A stretch of DNA of 64,000 bases from Sulfurospirillum oryzae. GTDB taxonomy: Bacteria > Campylobacterota > Campylobacteria > Campylobacterales > Sulfurospirillaceae. Below are positions 56,239 through 64,000 of this stretch, piece after piece (the stretch's first letter is position 1; every line of letters begins with the position of its first letter). A program made the position numbers and the translations under genes. The notes under the pieces are model-generated. The model saw only the letters and a list, made by a program, of their open reading frames with translations, was not told the DNA's origin and searched no databases. The DNA is taken from positions 100,115-164,114 of the forward strand of contig NZ_JANZKZ010000005.1 of assembly GCF_025770725.1 (NCBI RefSeq). The letters run 5' to 3'.

Positions 56239-57099
56239 TTGAGTTCTAAAGTGTTAGTCGAAAAATTTGAAGCATTTTTAAAAGCAAAGCTTCCTGTTAT
56301 CCAGAGTTTTCATCCCCATTTTAGCCATGCTTTTGGTGAAATGCTTGATGTGGGAGGAAAACGCTTTCGTCCCCTTTTGTTGCTTAGTGTTGTAGAAGGT
56401 ACACGTCCTCTTTTGATTGAAAATGCTTTACATGTATCACTTGGTTTAGAGATGATGCATACGTATTCACTGATTCATGATGATTTACCTTGTATGGATA
56501 ATGCACCGCTTAGACGGGGTCATCCTACTTTACATGTAACCTATGATGAAACGACAGCCGTTCTTGTCGGTGACGCACTTAATACACACGCTTTTTATTT
56601 TTTAGCCAACGCTCCTTTGAGTGCTGAGATTAAAATCAAGTTGGTTTCAATTCTTTCAAGCGATGCAGGCATTTATGGTATGGTTTTAGGACAAGCGATT
56701 GACTGCTTTTTTGAAGACAAGCACTTAAATATAGATGAGCTGACATTTTTGCATCTGCACAAAACAGCAAAATTGATAGCGGCTTCACTTTTGATGGGTG
56801 CTGTTATTTGTGAGTTGGATAAGGCGACGCAAGAGGCACTTTATCAGTTCGGTTTGAAACTGGGTCTTTTATTTCAAGTTCAAGATGACATTATTGATGC
56901 GACACTCACGAGCGAAGAGGCAGGCAAGCCAACACAAAATGATGGGCATAAAAATTCGTTTGTCAATTTGTTAGGATTAGAGGGTGCAAAAGAAGAGAAA
57001 CGAAAACTTTTAATCGAGTTGGATGTTGAGTTAAATAAGCTTGATACTGCTTTGTCGCAAAGACTCAAAAGTATTGTTGATGAATATTTTAAAGGATAG
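56239..57099 (+). CDS. ispA: Polyprenyl (farnesyl/geranyl) diphosphate synthase
   Basis: The two aspartate-rich motifs are present: DDLPCMD (first) and DDIID (second), with GGKRFRPLLLL for diphosphate binding. Length (286) and the class II-like FARM with DDxxxxD match short-chain IspA enzymes that make farnesyl diphosphate. The start is TTG with AAAGGG upstream. Product length is an inference. Confidence 0.9.
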   Translation: MSSKVLVEKFEAFLKAKLPVIQSFHPHFSHAFGEMLDVGGKRFRPLLLLSVVEGTRPLLIENALHVSLGLEMMHTYSLIHDDLPCMDNAPLRRGHPTLHVTYDETTAVLVGDALNTHAFYFLANAPLSAEIKIKLVSILSSDAGIYGMVLGQAIDCFFEDKHLNIDELTFLHLHKTAKLIAASLLMGAVICELDKATQEALYQFGLKLGLLFQVQDDIIDATLTSEEAGKPTQNDGHKNSFVNLLGLEGAKEEKRKLLIELDVELNKLDTALSQRLKSIVDEYFKG

Positions 57100-57106
57100 A
57101 TGGACA

Positions 57107-59080
57107 ATGGAAAATAAAAAAATGTTAAAAAAACAAGCTGATACCATTCGATTTTTAGCAGCAGATATGGTGCAAAGTGCCAATAGTGGCCATCCGGGAG
57201 CTCCTATGGGGTTGGCTGACATCGTTACAATTTTAGCACGACATATTACGCATAACCCTAAAAATCCAAAGTGGCTCAATCGTGATCGTTTGGTTTTTAG
57301 TGGTGGACACGCTTCAGCACTTGTTTACTCTTTTTTACATTTAACTGGCTATGACATTAGTATAGATGATCTTAAAAATTTTAGACAACTAGGCAGTAAA
57401 ACACCAGGTCACCCTGAGTATGGTGATGTACCGGGTGTTGAAGTCACAACAGGCCCATTAGGACAAGGAATTTCTAATGCCGTTGGCTTTGCAATGGCAG
57501 CAAAATATGCAGCCACACTTTTGAATGCCCCAAAAGCAGAAGTCATTACTCACAAAGTGTACTGTTTATGCGGTGATGGTGATCTTCAAGAAGGTATTAG
57601 CTATGAGGCATGTTCATTGGCGGGACATCTTTCTTTAGATAATCTCGTGGTTATTTACGATAGCAATGCCATTACGATTGAAGGTGATACTTCGATTGCG
57701 TGGAGCGAAGATGTTAAGCAACGTTTTGAAGCGCAAGGTTGGGAAGTGTCTCGTATTGATGGGCATGATTTTGATGAGATCAATGCAGTGCTAGAGCAAG
57801 CCAAAGAGCAAACAAAGCCTTATTTGATTATTGCCGATACAACGATTGCTAAAGGTGCGTGTGAGATGGAAGGAAGTCATCATGCACATGGTGCTCCTTT
57901 AGGATGCGAAGAGATTAAAAACTCTAAAATCAAAGCAGGCTTTGATCCTGAAAAAAGTTTTAGCGTGGATGAAGATGTTTATGCTCGTTTTAACTGCGCC
58001 CTTGAAAAAGGTGATCTGGCTGAAGCAAAATGGAATGCACTGATTAAAAATGATCTCAAAAGTGATCAAAAAGCTCTTTTAGAGGCGCTTTTAAATCCTG
58101 ACTTTTCAAAGATCGAATGGCCAAATTTTGAGGGTGATGTAGCGACACGCGATAGTAATGGTAAGATTCTTAATGCCATAGCAAAAGCAATTCCAAGCTT
58201 TTTAGGCGGTAGTGCCGATCTTGGACCTTCGAATAAAAGTGAGTTAAATGGCATGGGCGATTACCCTTTAGGTCGCAACATTCACTTTGGTATTCGTGAG
58301 CATGCGATGGGTGCTATCATTAATGCTTTTGCACTTTATGGATTGTTTATTCCTTTTGGAGCAACTTTTTTCATCTTTAGTGATTATATGAAACCATCAG
58401 TTCGTTTAGCCGCACTTATGAAGCTTAAAAACTTTTACATTTGGACACATGATAGTATTGGTGTGGGGGAAGACGGCCCAACGCATCAGCCGATTGAACA
58501 ACTCAGTCAATTTAGAGCGCTTCCAAACTTTTATGTTTATCGCCCATGTGATGGCAGAGAAAATGTTAAAGCATGGCAAAAAGCACTCAGTATGCAAGCA
58601 CCTGCTGCATTTGTTTGTTCTCGCCAAAAACTTAAAGCTCTCAAAGATGAGAGAGCGTATGGTGATGTTGAAAATGGTGGTTATTTGCTCACTAAACGTG
58701 AAAATGCAACCCTAACCTTAATGGCAAGTGGTAGTGAAGTTTATATGGCACTTCAAGTTGGCTGTATGCTTACAAAAATGGGGGTTGCTACCAATATTGT
58801 GAGCGTACCATGTTTTGATCTTTTGATTGAGCAAGATAAAGCATATATTGATACCATCATTGATCCTAAGACCAAAGTTGTGGCTATCGAGGCAAGTGCT
58901 GGACTAGAGTGGTACCGCTTTGCAGACGAAGTCATTGGCATGAAACGTTTTGGTGCAAGTGCTCCAGCGGAACTTCTCTTTGATAAATTTGGTTTGACAC
59001 CTGATACAGTGACTCAAAAAGTATGTGTATTTTTAGGTATAAATTATCAGAAAAGTAGTGGCACAGACTGCAAGTGCTAG
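57107..59080 (+). CDS. tkt: Transketolase
   Basis: The thiamine diphosphate-binding part has SANSGHPGAPMGLADI and GDGDLQEGISYEA; the pyrimidine-binding part has GIREHAMGAIINAFALYG, and a C-terminal domain is complete. It transfers two-carbon units in the pentose phosphate pathway. ATG 57107 was chosen; the open frame extends upstream into ispA without homology. Length is 657 residues. Confidence 0.97.
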   Translation: MENKKMLKKQADTIRFLAADMVQSANSGHPGAPMGLADIVTILARHITHNPKNPKWLNRDRLVFSGGHASALVYSFLHLTGYDISIDDLKNFRQLGSKTPGHPEYGDVPGVEVTTGPLGQGISNAVGFAMAAKYAATLLNAPKAEVITHKVYCLCGDGDLQEGISYEACSLAGHLSLDNLVVIYDSNAITIEGDTSIAWSEDVKQRFEAQGWEVSRIDGHDFDEINAVLEQAKEQTKPYLIIADTTIAKGACEMEGSHHAHGAPLGCEEIKNSKIKAGFDPEKSFSVDEDVYARFNCALEKGDLAEAKWNALIKNDLKSDQKALLEALLNPDFSKIEWPNFEGDVATRDSNGKILNAIAKAIPSFLGGSADLGPSNKSELNGMGDYPLGRNIHFGIREHAMGAIINAFALYGLFIPFGATFFIFSDYMKPSVRLAALMKLKNFYIWTHDSIGVGEDGPTHQPIEQLSQFRALPNFYVYRPCDGRENVKAWQKALSMQAPAAFVCSRQKLKALKDERAYGDVENGGYLLTKRENATLTLMASGSEVYMALQVGCMLTKMGVATNIVSVPCFDLLIEQDKAYIDTIIDPKTKVVAIEASAGLEWYRFADEVIGMKRFGASAPAELLFDKFGLTPDTVTQKVCVFLGINYQKSSGTDCKC

Positions 59081-59081
59081 T

Positions 59082-59738
59082 ATGAACAAAGTTATTATTT
59101 TTGATTTGGATGGCACACTTCTTGATACATTAGAAGATATTGCTATCAGTGCTAATTTTGCGTTATCAACGCTCGGGTTTAACACAGAAGAGTCTCAAAA
59201 ATACCGCTATTTTGTAGGGGAGGGTGTTTTCAAGCTTTTTGAAAACATCTTTGCCTCAAATCCTCAATCTGAAGAGACGATCCAAGAAGCTGTTGCACTT
59301 TTTGAAAGTCATTATGCAAAACAGTTTAATCAAAATACAAAGCTTTACGACGGCATCAGTAAGTTGCTTAGTTTCCTTCAAAAAAGAGGTTTTGCTATGG
59401 CAATTCTCTCCAACAAACCAGACTCCTTTACCAAAATGTGTGCTATGAAATATTTACGTCAGTGGAAGTTTGATGTGGTTTATGGCGCACGTGAGGGCGT
59501 ACCTAGAAAGCCTCATCCAAAAGGTGCTTTGGACATTAGCGATTTTTTACATGTAAAGCCAAATGAGTGTTATTACTTGGGCGATACGATGATTGATATG
59601 CAAACGGCTAATAGTGCGGGAATGATAGCGCTTGGTGCATTATGGGGATTTAGAGAAGAAGCTGAACTTAGAGAACACGGGGCGAAGCATTTAATGAAAA
59701 CACCCAGCGAGGTCATAAAGCTCCTCGCTGAGGTTTGA
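59082..59738 (+). CDS. HAD-family phosphatase, phosphoglycolate phosphatase-like
   Basis: The HAD nucleophile motif FDLDGTLLDT lies at residues 6-15, ILSNKP is motif II, KPHPKGALDI motif III, and YLGDTMIDMQTA motif IV. Size (218) and the alpha-helical cap fit Gph-type enzymes, though specificity for 2-phosphoglycolate cannot be assured. It begins one base after the tkt stop. Confidence 0.88.
   Translation: MNKVIIFDLDGTLLDTLEDIAISANFALSTLGFNTEESQKYRYFVGEGVFKLFENIFASNPQSEETIQEAVALFESHYAKQFNQNTKLYDGISKLLSFLQKRGFAMAILSNKPDSFTKMCAMKYLRQWKFDVVYGAREGVPRKPHPKGALDISDFLHVKPNECYYLGDTMIDMQTANSAGMIALGALWGFREEAELREHGAKHLMKTPSEVIKLLAEV
59546..59557. repeat. TTTACATGTAAA palindrome inside HAD phosphatase gene
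   Basis: Exact copy, read as tta-cat-gta-aag (LHVK), in the segment between motifs III and IV. Confidence 0.85.
59706..59729 (+). terminator. Terminator hairpin at the HAD phosphatase 3' end
   Basis: AGCGAGG pairs with CCTCGCT over a 10-nt loop, inside the last codons of the gene, and is followed by GAGGTTTGAATTTT. It separates this gene from the convergent chemoreceptor gene. Confidence 0.5.
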
Positions 59739-59741
59739 ATT

Positions 59742-61601
59742 TTAGGATTTGAACTTACCTAATTCGTTATTAAGATTTTCTGTCATCGTATGAAGATGTT
59801 CTGAGGCTTGAGAGACATTATCGATACTAGCGACATTCTCATTAGAAATGACATTGATTTTCTCAATCTCCTCTACCATCCCTTTGATTTGTGTTGCTGT
59901 GTGAACAAAATTATCAACAGTCATATGTGCGTCTTCAATGGTTTTTTGAATCGTGGTATCAATGTTGTTCATACCGTTTTGTAATTCAATAGAGATAGAA
60001 GCAAGGGTATTCACTTCTTCTGCATTGTGAGCAATATCGGTATTGGCATCCATGATGGATTGAACAACGACATTGATGGTCGCATCTATCTCCACCAAGC
60101 TCTTTTGAGTTCGCTCTGCGAGCTTTCGTACTTCATCGGCAACAACGGCAAAACCACGTCCATGTTCTCCTGCACGCGCCGCTTCAATGGCCGCATTTAA
60201 AGCAAGTAAGTTTGTTTGATCAGCAATATCACGAATAATGCTAAGAACTTCTTTTACCTCATTAGCATTGTGACTCACTGTGTTAAGACGATCTGCCAAA
60301 TTTTGCTCTTTAACCGCTGTCTCTTGCATCGTTTTCTCTAAATGTTCGGCTTGGTTTTTAACAGTATTGATATCTTGTTGTGTTTTACGTAATGCTTCTT
60401 GCGAAATCGTCGCTTTTTGCACTGAAGCTTCAATGGCATTCGTGAGTGCAATACCGCTCTCTTTGGTTTTGCTTACAATTTTTGCTTCCGCATCAACGTT
60501 TCTAACAACTTCTGAAGCCGTACGTGAAAGTTCTTCAGAGATAGAGGCATTTTCATTACTAATCTCTTTAGATTTTTTAACAATTTCATGGAGTTTTTCA
60601 ATGAACTTGTTGATATTCCCTGAAACTTGACCAAACTCATCTTGGGTTAAAGATTGAAGTCTTTGTCTAAGATCACCTTCACTGCTAGAGAGGTCTTTAA
60701 CAACGTTGTTAAGCTTGTCGAGTGGATCAAGGAGTATTTTAATTAAAAAGGCCATAATAGCTACGGAGAGAACCAGCATGATCAAACCTATCACAAAAAG
60801 TTCTTTGATTTGACCATTTAAGAACGCATAAGCGGACTCTTTTTCAAAAACAATCCCTGGAATCCAACTCGTTTCCTGAGATGCTTTAAACGCAAAAAGT
60901 TTATTGGTGTCTAAATAAAATTCAATAATTCCTTCAGGTTCAGTTTTGATTTTTGAAGCTAAAACAGACTCTTTTCCTAAACGGTCAGCTTTAGGGTGTG
61001 CGATAACTGTTTTTTTGGCATCCAAAAGCATGCCATAGCCACCGTTAAAGTTAATATCACTTACTGCTTTAACAATATGGGTGAGTTCAAAAGAGGTTGC
61101 CACAACACCAATTATTTTACCATTTTTAACGATAGGTGCCATAACAGCAACCAAATCAATAGGATCGGCAGATCCACGGTAAATATCTGTCATCCCTGCT
61201 TTGCCTGTTGTTTTACCCATGACATACCACGGTCGTGTACGAGGGTCAACTTTAGGAGTAGTATTGCTACCATAAATCATGACACCACTCGCTTCAATCC
61301 CTAAAAAGCTATCACGTCCACCGGATGCTTTGGTACTCTCTTGAAGGATCGCTTTGACTTGTGCTTCACTCATATTTTCAATATCTGTGAGCATACGCGC
61401 TGAACTTTCTAAGCTATTTTTTTTGCTTAAAATCCATAGATCAATATAATCCGTCAATGAGCGCGAAGCCATTTTGAGATTTGCCTCAACTTGCGTAATG
61501 CTATTTTTCTTCGTATCAATATAACTTACAAAACCAAATGCAGTAAGGCTGATACAGATTAAAAGTGCAATAATGAGGGTAACTTTCGTTTTGAAGTGCA
61601 T
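59742..61601 (-). CDS. Cache-domain methyl-accepting chemotaxis protein (tandem copy 1)
   Basis: TM1 (about 5-27), a dCache-type periplasmic domain (about 30-265) with the [10 protein letters not shown] ligand-site motif and [18 protein letters not shown]2 (about 267-290), HAMP, and a signalling hairpin with [44 protein letters not shown]. The RTRPWY-type motif is common in amino acid- or amine-sensing dCache domains; ligand unknown. Of two adjacent ATGs the second (61601) has the better spacing from GGAG. It shares most of its cytoplasmic part with the next receptor. Confidence 0.92.
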   Translation of the reverse strand: MHFKTKVTLIIALLICISLTAFGFVSYIDTKKNSITQVEANLKMASRSLTDYIDLWILSKKNSLESSARMLTDIENMSEAQVKAILQESTKASGGRDSFLGIEASGVMIYGSNTTPKVDPRTRPWYVMGKTTGKAGMTDIYRGSADPIDLVAVMAPIVKNGKIIGVVATSFELTHIVKAVSDINFNGGYGMLLDAKKTVIAHPKADRLGKESVLASKIKTEPEGIIEFYLDTNKLFAFKASQETSWIPGIVFEKESAYAFLNGQIKELFVIGLIMLVLSVAIMAFLIKILLDPLDKLNNVVKDLSSSEGDLRQRLQSLTQDEFGQVSGNINKFIEKLHEIVKKSKEISNENASISEELSRTASEVVRNVDAEAKIVSKTKESGIALTNAIEASVQKATISQEALRKTQQDINTVKNQAEHLEKTMQETAVKEQNLADRLNTVSHNANEVKEVLSIIRDIADQTNLLALNAAIEAARAGEHGRGFAVVADEVRKLAERTQKSLVEIDATINVVVQSIMDANTDIAHNAEEVNTLASISIELQNGMNNIDTTIQKTIEDAHMTVDNFVHTATQIKGMVEEIEKINVISNENVASIDNVSQASEHLHTMTENLNNELGKFKS

Positions 61602-61840
61602 CATGACTCCTTTTTTTATGATAGTGTGTTTAGATGTTTGCAATACAGGAATGGCTATTTAAATCGAATAAACGACGACAAGATTTTTATTATAGCGCTT
61701 TTTTTGTGACTAAAATGAGACTTTTATGAGGATTCCAGTCTTATTTTTTCTAAAATATGAGGATTATAACATCTCTTCGTTTCAAATATGTTGCAAAATA
61801 TCAAAAAAAATGTTGAAATTTTAGGCAGTAATACAAAATA

Positions 61841-61866
61841 TCCAAGTTAATTAATGTGTACTTGGA
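61841..61866 (-). terminator. Terminator after tandem MCP copy 2
   Basis: TCCAAGT pairs with ACTTGGA around a 12-nt loop and, on the minus strand, is followed by TATTTTGTATT. It lies 20 nt after the stop of the receptor gene ending at 61886. Confidence 0.6.
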
Positions 61867-61885
61867 CATTTTGTGTGGATAGAAC

Positions 61886-63766
61886 CTAGGACTTAAATTT
61901 CCCTAGTTCATTATTGAGGTTTTCAGTCATTACATGTAAGTGTTCCGACGCTTGGGAGACATTGCCAATACTGGTGACATTCTCTTTTGAAATAACATTT
62001 ATTTTTTCAATTTCATTAACAATATGTTGAATGCGTTTTGCTGTCTCAATGAAGCTTTCAACAGTCAGATGGGTATCTTTGGTTGTCGTATGAATAATAG
62101 AAGCAATGGTACTCATCTCTTCTTGAAGTTCGACGGAGATAGAAGCTAGGTCATTCACTTCATTGGCATTTGTTGCAATTTCTGTATTGGCATCCATGAT
62201 CGATTGAACAACAACATTAATCGTTGCATCTATCTCTACCAAGCTTTTTTGAGTACGCTCCGCAAGCTTTCGTACTTCATCGGCAACGACGGCAAATCCA
62301 CGTCCGTGTTCGCCTGCCCGTGCCGCTTCAATAGCCGCATTTAAGGCAAGAAGATTGGTTTGATCTGCAATTTCACGGATAATGTTTAAAACATCTTTGA
62401 CTTCATTGGCATTGTGGCTGACTGTATTAAGACGTTCTGCTAAACTTTGCTCTTTTGAAGCAGTGCTTTGCATCGTGTTTTCTAAATGCTCGACTTTGCT
62501 TTTAACGCTAAGGATATCCGTTTGAGTTTGTTGGAGTATCTGTTGCGAAGCTTTAGCTTTTTCAACTGAATTTTCGATAGCACTCGTTAGCGCTAATCCC
62601 TCTTGTTTGGTACTTTCTACGATTTTAGATTCTGCATCAACATTTTTAACAACTTCTATAGCGGTATGTGAGAGTTCTTCAGAGATAGAAGCATTTTCAT
62701 GACTGATGGATTTAGATTTTTTCACAATTTCATGGAGCTTTTCAATAAACCTATTGATGTTACCAGCAACTTGCCCAAACTCATCTTTGTGTTCTACGTG
62801 AAGTCTTTGGCGAAGATCACCTTCTGAACTTGAGAGCTCTTCGACTACGCCATTGAGATTTCCGAGTGGTTTTAGAAGTTTAGTGATAAAGAAAATGGTC
62901 AATCCAATAGAGAGAATAAGCATTACCAAGCCAAGCAGAAAAAGTTCTTTTATTTGAGCCGATAAAAACGTATAAGCTGTTGCTTTATCAAAGGTAATGG
63001 CGGGCATCCAGCCTGTTTCTGTTGAAATTTTATAGGCAAATATTTTACCAGCATCTTTATAAGTGTAGTTGATCACACCCTCTTTTTTATCGCCAAATTG
63101 ACGGGTTAGCTCAGGCACTAATGAAGGAAGATCTTTGCCTAAAAGATCTTTGTTGGGATGAGCGATCAAGACGCCTTTTGTATCGGTAAGAACACCATAC
63201 CCACCGTTAAAGTTAATATCGGAGAGGGTCTTAAACAGAGCATCAAGTTCAATATTGGTCGCAACAACACCTATCACGACCCCATTGTTGATAATAGGTG
63301 CCATAACGGCAACAACATATTTTTTGGTACTAGAGCTAATAAATGCGTCGCTTGCACCTGCTTGTTTAGAGGCTTTGGCCGTTATATACCAAGGGCGTGT
63401 TCGAGGATCGAAACCAGCGGCGACTTTTGCACTGCTACCATAAAGCATTTTGCCATCTTCAAAGCCAATAAAAGAGTCAACACCTCCGATAGTTTTTGTT
63501 GTCTCTTGCAGGGTATGCTTGATTTCATTTTCACTTAAGGAAGCAATATTGGAAAGTGAGCGTGCCGTAGCATCGACAACATTTTTCTTCGAAGCAATCC
63601 AAAGATCAATATAATCCGTCAATGAGCGTGATGCCATTTGGATACTGGATTCTACTTGAATAACACTATTTTTCTTCGTATCTATGTAACTAAAAAGACC
63701 AAAAATGCTAAGGCTTAGAAACATAAGTATCGAGATAGTCAGTGTAATTTTTATCTTAAATTGCAT
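61886..63766 (-). CDS. Cache-domain methyl-accepting chemotaxis protein (tandem copy 2)
   Basis: The layout matches copy 1: TM1 (about 5-27), dCache (30-275) with [14 protein letters not shown]2, HAMP and the MCP hairpin. The cytoplasmic halves are nearly identical between the copies, while the periplasmic ligand domains differ much more, as expected for duplication followed by specialisation. The ATG at 63766 follows AAAGGGGAG. The C-terminus [20 protein letters not shown] is shared with the third copy; no CheR-binding pentapeptide is present. Confidence 0.93.
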   Translation of the reverse strand: MQFKIKITLTISILMFLSLSIFGLFSYIDTKKNSVIQVESSIQMASRSLTDYIDLWIASKKNVVDATARSLSNIASLSENEIKHTLQETTKTIGGVDSFIGFEDGKMLYGSSAKVAAGFDPRTRPWYITAKASKQAGASDAFISSSTKKYVVAVMAPIINNGVVIGVVATNIELDALFKTLSDINFNGGYGVLTDTKGVLIAHPNKDLLGKDLPSLVPELTRQFGDKKEGVINYTYKDAGKIFAYKISTETGWMPAITFDKATAYTFLSAQIKELFLLGLVMLILSIGLTIFFITKLLKPLGNLNGVVEELSSSEGDLRQRLHVEHKDEFGQVAGNINRFIEKLHEIVKKSKSISHENASISEELSHTAIEVVKNVDAESKIVESTKQEGLALTSAIENSVEKAKASQQILQQTQTDILSVKSKVEHLENTMQSTASKEQSLAERLNTVSHNANEVKDVLNIIREIADQTNLLALNAAIEAARAGEHGRGFAVVADEVRKLAERTQKSLVEIDATINVVVQSIMDANTEIATNANEVNDLASISVELQEEMSTIASIIHTTTKDTHLTVESFIETAKRIQHIVNEIEKINVISKENVTSIGNVSQASEHLHVMTENLNNELGKFKS

Positions 63767-63829
63767 AGCACTCCCCTTTGATATAAACTTACTTGAAAAA
63801 TTTTAGCACAAAATGTCACAGAGGGAGGT

Positions 63830-63863
63830 AAGAACAAGTAAATAATTTCTTTTACTTGTTCTT
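63830..63863 (-). terminator. Hairpin after tandem MCP copy 3
   Basis: A perfect 13-bp inverted repeat (63830-63842 with 63851-63863, 8-nt loop) lies 10 nt after the stop of the third receptor gene. It lacks a T tract on the minus strand, so termination strength is uncertain. Confidence 0.55.
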
Positions 63864-63873
63864 AGCAATTAGG

Positions 63874-64000
63874 TTACGACTTAAACTTCCCAAGCTCATT
63901 GTTGAGATTTTCAGTCATTACATGTAAATGTTCTGATGCTTGAGAGACATTGTCGATACTTCCAACATTCTCTTTAGAGATCACATTGATCTTCTCAATT
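63874..64000 (-). CDS. Methyl-accepting chemotaxis protein, partial (tandem copy 3)
   Basis: Only the last 41 codons and stop lie in the window. They read [25 protein letters not shown] at the end, almost identical to the two receptors before it, showing that a third copy of the same family continues past the window edge. Its ligand domain cannot be seen. Confidence 0.9.
   Translation of the reverse strand, partial: IEKINVISKENVGSIDNVSQASEHLHVMTENLNNELGKFKS

Noticed and set aside
60280..60630. 116-codon plus-strand ORF inside the chemoreceptor gene
   Set aside because: It is antisense to the conserved MCP hairpin, has no ribosome binding site and encodes a biased shadow peptide. Other long antisense frames in ribosomal and MCP genes were rejected for the same reason.
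61886..64000. Repeated sequence considered as a CRISPR or mobile element
   Set aside because: The repeats are the conserved ends of paralogous chemoreceptor genes, without spacers, transposase or terminal inverted repeats.

Overview
The window looks like a chromosome segment of a Campylobacterota (epsilonproteobacterial) bacterium, most likely Sulfurospirillum or a close relative. Grounds: AT-rich DNA, tightly packed genes with 1-14 nt overlaps, the S10-spc-alpha ribosomal order without rpmD, a short murE, Campylobacterota-style histidine kinases and very many signalling genes. No phage, IS element, CRISPR array or rRNA was seen. The single tRNA is tRNA-Ala(GGC).

Layout. 1-1500: DUF2325 protein and outer-membrane porin behind a Fur-box-like site. 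1788-6251: 7TM-DISM histidine kinase and OmpR-type regulator, a convergent FeeM/LuxI-fold acyl synthase, and a racemase-family gene whose promoter carries tandem direct repeats. 6410-7059: tRNA-Ala and a J-domain protein. 7245-20554: a large chemosensory cluster (cheY, cheW, MCP, STAS-like, cheA, cheR, degenerate kinase, cheD, cheB, PAS kinase, response regulator) facing a short operon (cheY, cheC, diguanylate cyclase). 20616-26547: PP-loop enzyme, dnaG, LapB-like TPR protein, rnhA, rnc, aroC. 26568-32307: a YfiN-like diguanylate cyclase broken by a frameshift, YfiR, a TonB-dependent receptor, and a convergent SBP-type kinase whose phospho-acceptor His is Tyr. 32413-38005: feoAB, a structured gap, rnhB, a SpoIIE-phosphatase/HATPase protein and an AAA-type ATPase. 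38176-52142: ribosomal superoperon with secY, map, infA and rpoA. 52256-59738: housekeeping genes (NFU, murE, panD, YbaB, PDZ protein, ispA, tkt, HAD phosphatase). 59742-64000: three tandem Cache-type chemoreceptor genes, the last cut by the window edge.

Most notable observations: (1) a highly iterated palindrome, TTTACATGTAAA, with nine exact 12-mers and about a dozen further 10-bp cores, in coding and non-coding DNA and in different reading frames; (2) a YfiN-YfiR module paired with a TonB-dependent receptor instead of the YfiB lipoprotein; (3) three proteins of the chemosensory cluster that share an acidic C-terminal tail ending in Phe, suggesting a common docking tether; (4) two kinases that lack the phospho-acceptor histidine; (5) a 23-nt identical operator-like sequence before feoAB and before the porin operon.
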